From Variibacter gotjawalensis (GTDB taxonomy: Bacteria > Pseudomonadota > Alphaproteobacteria > Rhizobiales > Xanthobacteraceae), in assembly GCF_002355335.1 (NCBI RefSeq), contig NZ_AP014946.1, positions 4,045,501 through 4,109,500 of the forward strand: a stretch of 64,000 nucleotides of DNA, in the 5' to 3' direction. A program made the translations under genes and the position numbers. Below are positions 27,705 to 36,327 of the stretch, piece by piece. How positions within the stretch are numbered: the first letter of the stretch is position 1; each line of letters starts with the position of its first letter. The notes below the pieces were generated by a model, which worked only from the letters and a program-made list of their open reading frames with translations, did not search any database and was not told where the DNA came from.

Positions 27705-28051
27705 TGGCGAGCGACCTACCAGCGACAGAGGATTGGCGCGACGCGTGCGACGCCGACGCGCTGGCTGACGCGATCAAGACCGTGCAAGTCGCCGGCACAG
27801 AGTTGCTCCTCATCCGCAACGGCAACGATATCGTCGCGTGCGAACGCGCGTGTCCACACGAATTCGCCGACCTATCGTACGGTCACGTCGCCGAAGGCCG
27901 CATCCATTGCCCACACCACCGCGCGTCGTTCGACCTCGCAGACGGCACGGTCTCGCAGGGCTGGAGCTGCCGTGACTTACGGCTCTTTCCCGCACGCGTG
28001 GCCGACGGGAAAGTTTGGGTCGATGCGTCAGATATTGCCACGTCTCGATAG
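27704..28051 (+). CDS. Rieske 2Fe-2S ferredoxin
   Basis: A 115-residue soluble protein with both Rieske ligand pairs: CPH in CERACPHEFADL and CPHH in GRIHCPHHRASFDL, followed by the usual GTVSQGW and a C-terminal VWVD strand. Such ferredoxins deliver electrons to ring-hydroxylating dioxygenases or similar enzymes; no oxygenase is adjacent. It is translationally linked to marR (TGATG). A role in the divergent hydroxylase pathway is inferred. Its 3' end overlaps a convergent small gene. Confidence 0.88.
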   Translation: MASDLPATEDWRDACDADALADAIKTVQVAGTELLLIRNGNDIVACERACPHEFADLSYGHVAEGRIHCPHHRASFDLADGTVSQGWSCRDLRLFPARVADGKVWVDASDIATSR

Positions 28052-28231
28052 CGCGTCAGCGCTCTTATCGCGATCAGCTGGCTTGTCGACGGGCTGCAGC
28101 AACTCATAAGCCTTGTCCAAAGCACGGCCGAGCAATGCCTCAACGCGATCGAGTTTTCCGGATCGCGCGATGCCTCGCAGAACCTCAATTTCGACAATCA
28201 CACGGCGAGTCGTCTCTTCGCGAGAAGCCAT
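28028..28231 (-). CDS. small hypothetical protein next to the luxR-luxI locus
   Basis: A 67-residue protein preceded by a good ribosome site (CTGGAG, seven bases from ATG). The middle is a regular amphipathic helix pair (RRVIVEIEVLRGIARSGKLDR, then VEALLGRALDKAYELLQ); the tail is charged. I do not recognise a family. It points away from luxR, sharing the upstream gap, and overlaps the Rieske gene tail to tail by 24 bases. Small helical proteins beside luxR can be anti-activators such as TraM, but there is no evident similarity. Confidence 0.5.
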   Translation of the reverse strand: MASREETTRRVIVEIEVLRGIARSGKLDRVEALLGRALDKAYELLQPVDKPADRDKSADALSRRGNI

Positions 28232-28631
28232 CGGGACTCCAGGTTCCTCAGGCGAGCTCGAACTTGCTAATCCGGTCACAGCACACTCTCGTGGATCGAT
28301 GCGTACAAGCATCGGGAGCGGCAGAGAATAACTGCTGTAAACTGGTTGTGGCAAATCGATCCAAAAGGCAATTATGATTGCGCCATGCACACTTTCTACG
28401 TGCTGAAGTTCTCCGCGCGTCGGTAAGATCACGCTCGTTGCACAATGCAACAATGCTATAATGAGAGTATTGCTGCATGAGGCGCGGATGTCGGCGTGGT
28501 GACGACATAAGCAAAGCAAGACGCGAATTTCGGATTCGCTGTCCGCAAAAAATAAACCGTCAAATCGCCAGCAGGCGTTTCCGCTGATGGAACGCAGCGT
28601 TCGTCCCAGGAGGACGGGAAGGGACCGGTCT
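28232..28631. promoter_or_regulatory. 400-base gap: probable luxR promoter region
   Basis: There is no convincing gene. A perfect TATAAT lies at 28457-28462, preceded by the inverted repeat GTTGCA-CAA-TGCAAC (28437-28451), which covers where a -35 would be and could be an operator. The base composition is visibly less GC-rich than in flanking operons. The promoter lies about 170 bases before luxR, so a long leader is expected. Confidence 0.35.
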
Positions 28632-29363
28632 ATGGAATTGCGAGACGGGCTTGGCTACCACGTGTTCGATTTTTGCAATCAGTTAGCTGGTCTGGTGACC
28701 CCGGCCGAAATCGTCGATCTGTTCCACAAAGAGATTGCAAAGATCAGGTTCGACTTTTCCATCGTGACAGGCGTCCCAGCCGACAATCAACGCTTCGAAC
28801 AAATGGTGTTGCTCCAACGATTGCCCGCCGGATGGTTTGAGACATATACGCGCGGAAACTTTGCGAGCGCGGATCCAGTACTACGACGCTGTCGAACATC
28901 TACATCGATGTTTAATTGGACTGAAGCAGGTTACGATCCTCACGCAGAACCGAAAGCACGAAAGGTGATGCAGCAAGCCATCGACTTTGGCCTAGCATCC
29001 GGCTTCTCACTGCCTATCCATCGCGCAGATGGAAATCGGTTTTGCTTCTCAATCTCTGGAGCAAGGATCGAAATGTCCGAACGCTTCCGCCCTGCCCTTC
29101 ATCTAATGATGATGTACACCTGCGAACATCTTCTCCGGTTATCCGACAAGCCACCCGACAGTGCCAATCCATTGACGCAAAGGGAACGTGAAGTGTTGCG
29201 TTGGTCAGGCAGCGGAAAGTCCGCTTCTGAAACCGCAGAACTCATGAAGATCACCGAGCGGACTGTGAACGCGCATGCCGGGGCGGCCATAACAAAACTC
29301 GGCGCGAACAATAGGACGCAAGCCGTTGTGCGTGCGATGCAGTTCCGATTCATCGACCTCTGA
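28632..29363 (+). CDS. LuxR-family quorum-sensing regulator
   Basis: A 243-residue protein with an N-terminal autoinducer-binding domain and C-terminal HTH. Ligand-pocket residues are recognisable: W and Y in GWFETYTRGNF, D-P in SADPVL, W in FNWTEAGY and G in ASGFSLPIH. The HTH is LTQREREVLRWSGSGKSASETAELMKITERTVNAH. WFETYTR is reminiscent of the BjaR/RpaR branch. The start at 28632 follows GGAAGGGA; an ATG at 28587 has no ribosome site. It lies upstream of luxI on the same strand. Confidence 0.92.
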   Translation: MELRDGLGYHVFDFCNQLAGLVTPAEIVDLFHKEIAKIRFDFSIVTGVPADNQRFEQMVLLQRLPAGWFETYTRGNFASADPVLRRCRTSTSMFNWTEAGYDPHAEPKARKVMQQAIDFGLASGFSLPIHRADGNRFCFSISGARIEMSERFRPALHLMMMYTCEHLLRLSDKPPDSANPLTQREREVLRWSGSGKSASETAELMKITERTVNAHAGAAITKLGANNRTQAVVRAMQFRFIDL

Positions 29364-29364
29364 G

Positions 29365-29384
29365 TATTGTCACTTCTGACAATA
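29365..29384 (+). promoter_or_regulatory. 20-bp perfect palindrome, candidate lux box for luxI
   Basis: TATTGTCA (29365-29372) and TGACAATA (29377-29384) are exact reverse complements around CTTC. The 20-base length is that of a LuxR-protein site, and it lies between the luxR stop and luxI, 59 bases before the luxI ATG. No T-run follows, which argues against a terminator. Confidence 0.5.
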
Positions 29385-29415
29385 TGTCGAAATGTGATTC
29401 GTCAAACACTTTCAT

Positions 29416-29438
29416 GCTCCTACCGTAAGGTAAGGAGC
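29416..29438 (+). promoter_or_regulatory. hairpin covering the luxI ribosome binding site
   Basis: GCTCCTACC pairs with GGTAAGGAGC around a GTAA loop, with one bulged base. The right arm contains the AAGGAG Shine-Dalgarno sequence of luxI, four bases before ATG at 29443. If formed in mRNA it would reduce luxI translation, so an RNA-level control is possible. Confidence 0.4.
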
Positions 29439-29442
29439 AAAC

Positions 29443-30072
29443 ATGAGCGTTGTGCACGTAATCACCCACGAAAACCGACACCTCTACGACGAGGAAATGG
29501 AGCAACACTTTCGACTCCGTCACAAAATTTTTGTCGAGGAGAGGGGATGGCGTGAATTAGCTCGCGATGACGGTCGCGAGATTGATGCCTACGACGATGG
29601 GCATAGTGAGTATTTGCTGGCAATCGATAACGGGCGCGTGGTTGGCGGCATGCGATTTCGATCCACGCTGAGGTCAAACATGCTCGGCGATATTTTCTCC
29701 GAGCTCGTGGATAGCGACATTCCTTGCGCTCGGGATGTCTTGGAATGCTCCCGATATTTTGTCATTCGAGACCGTCGAGCTGGGCGAGTGGATTTACGAC
29801 TCCTCGCCGCCGCTCAAGCTTATTGCCTCGAGGAAAAAATCTCGGAGATGACGGCCGTTGTCGAAACGTGGTGGCTTGCGCGATGGCATCACGTTGGCTT
29901 TCGCGTGTGCCCACTCGGCGCACCTAAAATGATCGCAAACCAGCCAACGATCGCGGTCTCTATTGAGGTCCGACCCGAAACACTGCACTTCGTCTTGCGT
30001 CAAGCGAGATTGAGAGGCACCCCACTTGTCCGGCAAGGACTTGCTGCGTTCAACGCAAAGACAGCAGCGTAA
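29443..30072 (+). CDS. acyl-homoserine-lactone synthase (LuxI family)
   Basis: A 209-residue autoinducer synthase. Conserved positions are visible: R and F in FRLRHKIFVEERGW, the Trp of that block, D-x-x-D in GREIDAYDDGHSEYLLA, GGMRFRST, and E-x-x-R in VLECSRYFVIRD. The opening HVITHENRHLYDEEMEQHFRLR resembles Bradyrhizobium BjaI/BraI, enzymes that use acyl-CoA donors (isovaleryl or cinnamoyl) rather than acyl-ACP; this affinity is from memory. It is probably activated by the adjacent LuxR protein through the palindrome at 29365. Confidence 0.92.
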   Translation: MSVVHVITHENRHLYDEEMEQHFRLRHKIFVEERGWRELARDDGREIDAYDDGHSEYLLAIDNGRVVGGMRFRSTLRSNMLGDIFSELVDSDIPCARDVLECSRYFVIRDRRAGRVDLRLLAAAQAYCLEEKISEMTAVVETWWLARWHHVGFRVCPLGAPKMIANQPTIAVSIEVRPETLHFVLRQARLRGTPLVRQGLAAFNAKTAA

Positions 30073-30122
30073 ATCTCTCCAGAGCGCGCGGTAGCCTCGC
30101 TCGAATATGCTTGACCGCCCGT

Positions 30123-30302
30123 CTATACTAATCGAGCAGTCATGGCCTGCGCGTCGTGCCGCCAGGGGCTCGGATTTTGAAGCTCGAGTTGCGCGCATTC
30201 GAGAAGATAGACGACGTGCCGCAACTCGTGATGCTGCTGAGCAGCATCGATCAACTCCGCCAAAGATATCGAGAATTTCTTAAGATCGATGACGTTGACC
30301 AT
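30123..30302 (-). CDS. possible small hypothetical protein
   Basis: A 59-residue frame in the 380-base gap after luxI. It reads MVNVIDLKKFSISLAELIDA and ends AMTARLV, with an amphipathic helix in the middle (HHELRHVVYLLECAQLELQ). GGAGAG lies eleven bases before the ATG, rather far. I recognise no family. The rest of the gap (30303-30452) shows nothing else recognisable. Confidence 0.3.
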   Translation of the reverse strand: MVNVIDLKKFSISLAELIDAAQQHHELRHVVYLLECAQLELQNPSPWRHDAQAMTARLV

Positions 30303-30452
30303 TGAGGATGGCTCTCCATTCTTGCGTGTGCGAATTCCGCTATTCTTCAGAGTCTCGCCCAGAGACCGTCGAGTGTAGGGTTGCGCAGCAGGGTCGCAAT
30401 TGGTGAAAATGACAATTGACGGTGTCGACAACGCCAACACTTGGACGAGTGG

Positions 30453-31424
30453 ATGAATTTTGTGGTTTTCGGCGGCAGCGGCTTTGTCGGCACCAACATT
30501 GCCGAGCGCCTGCTCGCCGATGGCCATAATGTCGTTCTTTTCGACCGCTCGCCGCTCCCGCAGGCTGCTGCACGAGCGCTGGCAGTGTATGGTGACAGGC
30601 TCGCGACGATCGTCGGTGACGTGACGGACCGCGTCGCCGTGCGCAGCGTCGTCACGCACGGCGTCGACATCGTCGTACTCGGCGCAGCGATCACTGCGGG
30701 ACCCGAGCGCGAGAAGCGCGATGCTGAGACAATCCTGCAGGTCAATCTCGTTTCGCACGCGGCGATCCTCGAAGCCGCGCGCGAGGCCAGTGTCCGACGC
30801 GTCATCAACTTAAGCTCCGCCGCAGCGTACGGCGCGGCGGGCGAGCGCGGCGTGGAGCTCACCGAAGACACGCCGTGCGAGCCGAAAGGGCTTTACGCGA
30901 TCACCAAATGGAGCAGCGAGCGGGTCGGCGAGCGCCTCGCCTCGCTGTGGGGCCTAGACTACGTCAGCCTGCGGCTGAGCGGCGTGTTCGGCCCGTGGGA
31001 ATACGCCACCGGCGTCCGCGACACGTTGAGCGCGCAGGCGCAAATCCTCGCCGCGGCAGAAGCCGGTACGCCCGCCACACTCGCGCGCGCCGGCTTGCGC
31101 GATTGGATCTACGCCCCGGACGTCGCCGACGCGGTCGTGATCGTTTCGGCAGCCAAAGCGTTGCGGCATAGCGTTTACAACGTCTCCACCGGCGCACCGT
31201 TCGCGGTGCTCGAATGGGGCGAGAAGCTTGCAGAACTTGTCCCGGGCCTCGAGTGTCGACTGGCGCACCCGGGCGAAGCGCCAACCATAGACCTCCACAG
31301 CGCGGTGGACAGAGCGCCGCTTTCCGTCGCACGCTTGGCCGACGAGTTCGGCTGGCGGGCGCGGACGCGCGGCACGGAAAGTGCTACGCAGTTGTGGAAA
31401 TGGTGGCAGAAGACAAAACAATGA
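30453..31424 (+). CDS. NAD-dependent epimerase/dehydratase (extended SDR)
   Basis: A 323-residue extended SDR. It opens with the NAD loop FVVFGGSGFVGTNIAERLL; the catalytic region has INLSSAAAYG and the Tyr-Lys pair YAITKWSSE, then LRLSGVFGPWE. ATG at 30453 is preferred over a TTG four codons earlier. It overlaps the next SDR by four bases. Enzymes of this type act on nucleotide sugars or lactone/ketone intermediates; since its partners are oxidoreductases and a peptide-type ABC importer, a catabolic substrate seems more likely than a sugar. Confidence 0.85.
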   Translation: MNFVVFGGSGFVGTNIAERLLADGHNVVLFDRSPLPQAAARALAVYGDRLATIVGDVTDRVAVRSVVTHGVDIVVLGAAITAGPEREKRDAETILQVNLVSHAAILEAAREASVRRVINLSSAAAYGAAGERGVELTEDTPCEPKGLYAITKWSSERVGERLASLWGLDYVSLRLSGVFGPWEYATGVRDTLSAQAQILAAAEAGTPATLARAGLRDWIYAPDVADAVVIVSAAKALRHSVYNVSTGAPFAVLEWGEKLAELVPGLECRLAHPGEAPTIDLHSAVDRAPLSVARLADEFGWRARTRGTESATQLWKWWQKTKQ

Positions 31425-32182
31425 GCCTCGATGGCCGCGTCGCCATCATCACGGGCGGCGCATCCGGCATCGGCGCGGCGAGCGCGTTGCTGTTGGCGAG
31501 CGAAGGCGCCGCCGTCGTCATCGCGGATCGCGATGAGGCAGGTGCGCGCGAACTCCTATCCGCGATCGAGCATGAAGGCGGAACCGGGTTGCACCTCACC
31601 GGTGATGTCGGCGATATAAAGTTTGCTGAAGCGGTGGTTGCCGATGCCTGCGAGAAATTTGATCGCGTCGATATTCTGGTAACGGCGGCCGGCTTCTCCT
31701 GCGGCGGCACCGTGACGACGACGCAGCCGGACGATTGGAACGCCGTCTTCAGCGCCAATGTCGGCGGCACGTGGCTGTTCGCACGTGCGGTCGTGCCCGT
31801 AATGCAGAAGCAAAAGCGCGGTTCGATCGTGACTTTCGGCTCGCAGCTCGCGCTCGCGGGCGGTCGCGGCAACAGCGCTTACATCGCGGCAAAAGGCGCG
31901 ATCCTCAGTCTCACGCGGACAATGGCGCTCGACTACGCGGCTGACGGCATTCGCGTGAACGCGATCGCACCGGGCGCGATCGATACGCCGATGCTGCGGC
32001 GAAGTTTCGCGCGTCACGCCGATCCGGAACCTGTGCGCGAGGCATCGCGTCAGCGGCATGCGCTGAAACGCTTCGGCGACCCCGATGAGATCGCGCAAGC
32101 TGTGCTGTATCTCGCGAGTGACCGCTCGTCCTTCTCGACCGGCACGACGCTCGTCGTCGATGGCGGATGGCTCGCCGCATGA
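31421..32182 (+). CDS. short-chain dehydrogenase/reductase (classical SDR)
   Basis: A 253-residue classical SDR, FabG-like in size. TGGASGIG binds the cofactor, and D in VIADRDEAG suggests NAD(H) preference. The catalytic Ser is in TFGSQLALAGG and Y-x-x-x-K in SAYIAAKGAI; the C-terminal block SSFSTGTTLVVDGGWLAA is complete. ATGA overlaps join it to both neighbours, so the epimerase, this SDR and the FAD enzyme form one operon. Substrate unknown. Confidence 0.9.
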   Translation: MSLDGRVAIITGGASGIGAASALLLASEGAAVVIADRDEAGARELLSAIEHEGGTGLHLTGDVGDIKFAEAVVADACEKFDRVDILVTAAGFSCGGTVTTTQPDDWNAVFSANVGGTWLFARAVVPVMQKQKRGSIVTFGSQLALAGGRGNSAYIAAKGAILSLTRTMALDYAADGIRVNAIAPGAIDTPMLRRSFARHADPEPVREASRQRHALKRFGDPDEIAQAVLYLASDRSSFSTGTTLVVDGGWLAA

Positions 32183-33612
32183 TGGATGGCTTGGGCGTCA
32201 ACGGTCTCGCGGCACTCGAAGCGCAGGTGCGCGACGAGATCGCGCGCACGCAGCATCCGAACATGGCGTGGCTCAAACCCGCGGCCGCGCCGGATGGCTC
32301 CGAAGCGGTGGATGTTCTGATCGTCGGCGCCGGCCAGTCCGGACTCGCCATTGCGTTCGGGCTGATGCGATCGCAGGTGAGCCGCATCCTCCTCGTCGAT
32401 AAGGCCAAACGCGGCCGCGAAGGCCCGTGGCGCACCTACGCGCGCATGCACACGCTGCGTAGTCCGAAAAGCTATACGGGCCCCGATCTCGATCTACCCG
32501 CCCTCACCTATCAATCGTGGCATGAAGCGCGCTTCGGCAAGGACGATTGGGAAAAGCTCGGCCTGATCCCGACCGGCCATTGGGCCGATTATCTCGACTG
32601 GTTCCGAGATGTTCTCGGCATCAACGTGCGCAGCAAGACCGAGGTCGTCGATATCGCGCCCGCCGGCGATCTTCTCGCCGCGACTGTGCACGGCGAAGGC
32701 GGCGAGGCAATTCTCTACGCGCGCAAGATCGTGCTGGCGACCGGCCAGGAAAGCCTCGGCGATTGGATCACAGCGCCGCTCGTCGGCGATCTGCCGCAGA
32801 AGTATCGCGCGCATTGCGCCGAGCCGATCGATTTTGCGGCGCTGCGCGGCAAGCGTGTCGCCGTCATCGGCGCCGGCGCTTCCGCGTTCGACAATGCGGC
32901 CGCCGCGCTGGAAGCAGGCGCGGACGAAGTGTACCTCCTCTGTCGCCGCGCACAGCCGCAAGTCATTCAGCCGTATCGCTGGCTGACATTCCGCGGCTTC
33001 TTGCGTCACCTCTCCGATCTCGACGATGCGTGGCGCTGGCGCTTCATGCGCAAGATCCTCGATCTGCGCGAAGGCTTTCCGCAACCGACATTCGACCGCT
33101 GCGCCATTCACGAGAACTTCCACCTGCATGTCGGCGCACCAATCACCGCCGCTCGCGAAAGCGGCTCGAGCGTGATCCTCACGACACCGCAGAGCGAGAT
33201 TGAAGTGGATTTCGTCATCTCGGCAATCGGGATCGACATCGATCCGGCACAACGCCCAGAACTCAAGCGTTTTGCGCACAACATCGCGTCATGGGCCGAT
33301 CGCTACACGCCGCCCGCGCACGAGCGTGACGACCGCCTCGGCCGCTTCCCTTACCTCGGTGACGATTTCGCGCTCGCGCCGAAGGTCGAAGCCGAAACGC
33401 AGTGGATCAAGAACATTCACCTGTTCTCGATCGCCGCGACGATGAGCTTCGGGCCGTCCGGCTCTTCGATCAACGCGATGACGACGGCCGTGCCCAAACT
33501 CGTCTCCGGCGTGACGCGATCGCTGTTTTCGGCCGATCTCGACCGCCATTGGGCTGAACTCGAGGCTTACGACGTTCCACAGGCTGTCATCCGGCCACCG
33601 CCGAAGCCGTAA
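32179..33612 (+). CDS. FAD-dependent NAD(P)-binding oxidoreductase (flavin monooxygenase-like)
   Basis: A 477-residue flavoprotein with two Rossmann loops: VDVLIVGAGQSGLAIAFGL near residue 40 for FAD and RVAVIGAGASAFDNAAAALEAG near 230 for NAD(P)H. The overall layout resembles class B flavin monooxygenases, with RGREGPWRTYARMHTLRSPK after the first loop. The exact FMO fingerprint FxGxxxHxxxW was not found, so calling it a monooxygenase is tentative. It is the third gene of the epimerase-SDR operon. Confidence 0.78.
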   Translation: MMDGLGVNGLAALEAQVRDEIARTQHPNMAWLKPAAAPDGSEAVDVLIVGAGQSGLAIAFGLMRSQVSRILLVDKAKRGREGPWRTYARMHTLRSPKSYTGPDLDLPALTYQSWHEARFGKDDWEKLGLIPTGHWADYLDWFRDVLGINVRSKTEVVDIAPAGDLLAATVHGEGGEAILYARKIVLATGQESLGDWITAPLVGDLPQKYRAHCAEPIDFAALRGKRVAVIGAGASAFDNAAAALEAGADEVYLLCRRAQPQVIQPYRWLTFRGFLRHLSDLDDAWRWRFMRKILDLREGFPQPTFDRCAIHENFHLHVGAPITAARESGSSVILTTPQSEIEVDFVISAIGIDIDPAQRPELKRFAHNIASWADRYTPPAHERDDRLGRFPYLGDDFALAPKVEAETQWIKNIHLFSIAATMSFGPSGSSINAMTTAVPKLVSGVTRSLFSADLDRHWAELEAYDVPQAVIRPPPKP

Positions 33613-33683
33613 CGTCGTGGTTGCGGTGGCCCACCAATTGCATACGATTGGGGCGTCGAATGTATAACAAGATGGGAACCGCC

Positions 33684-35291
33684 ATGACGATTCTTCGAGC
33701 CGCCGCACTGGGCGCTGTTCTCGCATTTTCGGCCGCCGCACCGGCTCTCGCTCAGACGCGCGCTGAAACGCTGCGTCACGTCACCGGCGCCGCGATCAAC
33801 ACGCTCGATCCGACGATGCCGGGTTCGACGCGCGAAGCGTTCGGCCTCAGCCTCCTCACCTACGATCGCCTCGTCTCGATGGGCCGCAAGCAGCTGAACG
33901 GCAAATGGGTGTTCGATCTCGACGCCATCAAGCCTGAGCTCGCGGAGCGCTACGAGGTCAGCCCTGACGGATTGAAGATCACGTTCTATCTGCGCAAGGA
34001 CGCAAAATTCCATGACGGCACACCGGTCACGACCGACGACGTGAAGTGGTCGCTCGATCGCGCCGTCACGGCGAACTCGCTCGCGAAAGCGCAACTGCTC
34101 ACCGGCTCGCTGACGAGCGCCGATCAATTCAAGGTCATCGATGCGCACACGCTCGAAGTGACCCTGCCGAAGCCCGACAAGCTCGCGCTGCCGAATCTCG
34201 CGACCGTCTACCCGATCATCTTCAATTCGAAAGCCGCGAAGGCGAAAGCGACGGCGGAAGATCCGTGGGCACAGGCGTGGCTGAAGGAGAATACGGCCGG
34301 CTCGGGCGCTTACACGATCGAGAGCTTCAAGCCCGGCGAGACCACGATCGTCCGCCGCAACGAAGCCTGGAATCGCGGCTCGGCGGAGAAGCCCGCTTGG
34401 TTCAAGCGCATCATCACGCAGACGGTTCCGGAAGCGGCGACACGCGCCAATCTCGTCGAGCGCGGCGACGCCGATATCGTCATCGACCTGCAGGCGAATG
34501 ATGCGGCCGAACTCGAGAAGAAGGGCAAGCTGAAGGTTATCTCGACGCCGCAATACAACGCGATCACTTTCATCTCCTTCAACAACACGATCGCGCCGTT
34601 CGACAAAGTCGAAGTGCGCCGCGCCATCGCGATGGCGCTGCCCTATGACGACATGTTCAAGGCCGCATTGTTCGGACGCGGCGCGCCGCTTTTCGGCGCG
34701 ACATGGGCGGACGGCAAAGCGCCGACCGGCGAGACGTTTCCGATCCCGCAGCCGCTGAAGGTCAATCTCGACGATGCGAAGAAATTGCTTGCGTCGGCGG
34801 GTTTCCCCGATGGTTTCTCGACGACCTTCAGCTTCAACGTCGGCCAAGCCGGCACCGCGGAGCCGATGGCCGCACTGCTGAAGGAGTCGCTCGCCAAGAT
34901 CGGCATCAAGGTCGACATTCAGAAACTGCCGGATGCGCAGATGTCGACGCTGATCAACGAGAAGAAGCTGCCGTTCTTCACTGAAGGTATCGTCGCGTGG
35001 CTGCCGTCGATGGATTATTTCTATCGAAACTTCTACATCGGCACGATCCGCTGGAATTACTCATCGCTCAACGATCCGCAGATCACCGAATGGGCGCAGG
35101 CCGCGCGCTTCGAGCAGGACAAGGCGAAATACGCGGCTTACGGCAAGGATCTCAACACGCGTCATTTCGAGTTGATGCCGCAGGTGCCGCTCTGGCAACC
35201 GTCGCAGGATGCCGTGATGGCGACGACTCTTGATGGCTACGTCTATCAGTTCCACCGCCAGATCGATTTCCGCGATTTGAGCCGGAAGTAA
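33684..35291 (+). CDS. ABC transporter substrate-binding protein, family 5 (peptide/opine/N-compound type)
   Basis: A 535-residue periplasmic protein. Signal peptide MTILRAAALGAVLAFSAAAP ends at ALA-QT. The SBP_bac_5 signature is DGTPVTTDDVKWSLDRAVT, preceded by LRKDAKFH. The start at 33684 has GGGAA before it; ATGs at 33663 and 33675 are less likely. It is a clear paralogue of the protein at 49044-50669, sharing ETLRHV, STRE-FG and DVKWSLDRAV. It is followed directly by two permeases and a fused ATPase. The ligand could be a pyrimidine or hydantoin-type compound (inference). Confidence 0.9.
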   Translation: MTILRAAALGAVLAFSAAAPALAQTRAETLRHVTGAAINTLDPTMPGSTREAFGLSLLTYDRLVSMGRKQLNGKWVFDLDAIKPELAERYEVSPDGLKITFYLRKDAKFHDGTPVTTDDVKWSLDRAVTANSLAKAQLLTGSLTSADQFKVIDAHTLEVTLPKPDKLALPNLATVYPIIFNSKAAKAKATAEDPWAQAWLKENTAGSGAYTIESFKPGETTIVRRNEAWNRGSAEKPAWFKRIITQTVPEAATRANLVERGDADIVIDLQANDAAELEKKGKLKVISTPQYNAITFISFNNTIAPFDKVEVRRAIAMALPYDDMFKAALFGRGAPLFGATWADGKAPTGETFPIPQPLKVNLDDAKKLLASAGFPDGFSTTFSFNVGQAGTAEPMAALLKESLAKIGIKVDIQKLPDAQMSTLINEKKLPFFTEGIVAWLPSMDYFYRNFYIGTIRWNYSSLNDPQITEWAQAARFEQDKAKYAAYGKDLNTRHFELMPQVPLWQPSQDAVMATTLDGYVYQFHRQIDFRDLSRK

Positions 35292-35295
35292 CAGC

Positions 35296-36327
35296 GTGAA
35301 CGCCATCGTCGGCACAGCAAAACGGGCGTTGCGGCGATTTGCATCGTCGTTGCCCGCGTTGTTCGGCGTCGTCGTTTTCACGTTCCTGCTGATGCGCGTG
35401 CTGCCCGGCGATCCCGCCGTCTTCTTCGCCTCCGGTCCCAATGCCGGAGAAGAAGAGATCGCGATGATCCGCAAGGAGATGGGCCTCGATAAACCGATCG
35501 CCGAGCAGCTCGTCCGCTATCTCGGCGATATTGGCAGCGGCAATCTCGGCCGCTCGCTGACGACCGGGCAGCCGGTGCTTGCCGACCTCAAGTCGCGGCT
35601 CCCGGCTTCGCTCGAACTCACCTTCACGGCGCTGTTCATCGCGCTCCTGACCGCAGTGCCGCTCGGCGTGACGGCGGCGCTGAGACCGAACTCCGTCGTC
35701 GACAACATCGTGCGATTCATCTGTTCGCTCGGCGTCTGCGTACCGACCTTCGTCTCTGGGCTGCTACTCATCTACGCGTTTTATTATCTGCTCGGCTGGG
35801 CACCCGACCCGACCGGACGCGTCGACATCTTCAGTTCGACGCCGCCGCAAATCACCGGTTTTCTGCTGATCGATTTTGCGGTCGCGGGCGATTGGGAAGG
35901 TTGGCGCGCCGCTGCACGTCAGCTCGTTCTGCCGGCACTGACGATGGCGCTCTTCGTCGTCGCGCCGCTCGCACGCATCACACGCGCCTCGATGCTCGCC
36001 GCGCTCGGCAGCGATTTCGTCCGCACCGCACGCTCGCTCGGACTGTCGAAACTGAAAATCGTCGTCATCTACGCGCTGCGCAACGCGCTGCTGCCGGTAC
36101 TGACGATCGCCGGTATCGTCTTCTCCACCATGCTCGGCGCCAACGTGCTCGTCGAGAAGGTCTTCTCCTGGCCCGGCGTTGCATCTTACGCGCTCGATGC
36201 CCTGCTCTCGTCGGACTACGCGCCCGTGCAGGGCTTCGTCCTCTTGATGGCGTCGATCTTCGTCATCGTGAATCTCACTGTCGATGTGCTTTACGGCATC
36301 GCCGATCCGCGGGTATCGATCGAATGA
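35296..36327 (+). CDS. ABC transporter permease, DppB type
   Basis: A 343-residue permease with six main membrane segments. LPALFGVVVFTFLLMRVLPGDPA near the N-terminus and the coupling loop TRASMLAALGSDFVRTARSLGLSKLKIVVIYALRNALLPVLT are standard for the DppB/OppB group. The GTG start lies four bases after the binding-protein stop with GGAAG upstream. It overlaps the DppC-type gene by four bases. Confidence 0.92.
   Translation: MNAIVGTAKRALRRFASSLPALFGVVVFTFLLMRVLPGDPAVFFASGPNAGEEEIAMIRKEMGLDKPIAEQLVRYLGDIGSGNLGRSLTTGQPVLADLKSRLPASLELTFTALFIALLTAVPLGVTAALRPNSVVDNIVRFICSLGVCVPTFVSGLLLIYAFYYLLGWAPDPTGRVDIFSSTPPQITGFLLIDFAVAGDWEGWRAAARQLVLPALTMALFVVAPLARITRASMLAALGSDFVRTARSLGLSKLKIVVIYALRNALLPVLTIAGIVFSTMLGANVLVEKVFSWPGVASYALDALLSSDYAPVQGFVLLMASIFVIVNLTVDVLYGIADPRVSIE

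Noticed and set aside
28438-28462. TTGCAC...TATAAT as a classical sigma-70 promoter
   Set aside because: The spacing is only 13 bases, too short for -35/-10; TTGCAC is better explained as part of the inverted repeat. The -10 match alone is kept as weak evidence.
28476-28586. Short forward frame of about 36 codons before luxR
   Set aside because: It is Arg-rich with no ribosome site and no recognisable feature; not supportable as a gene.
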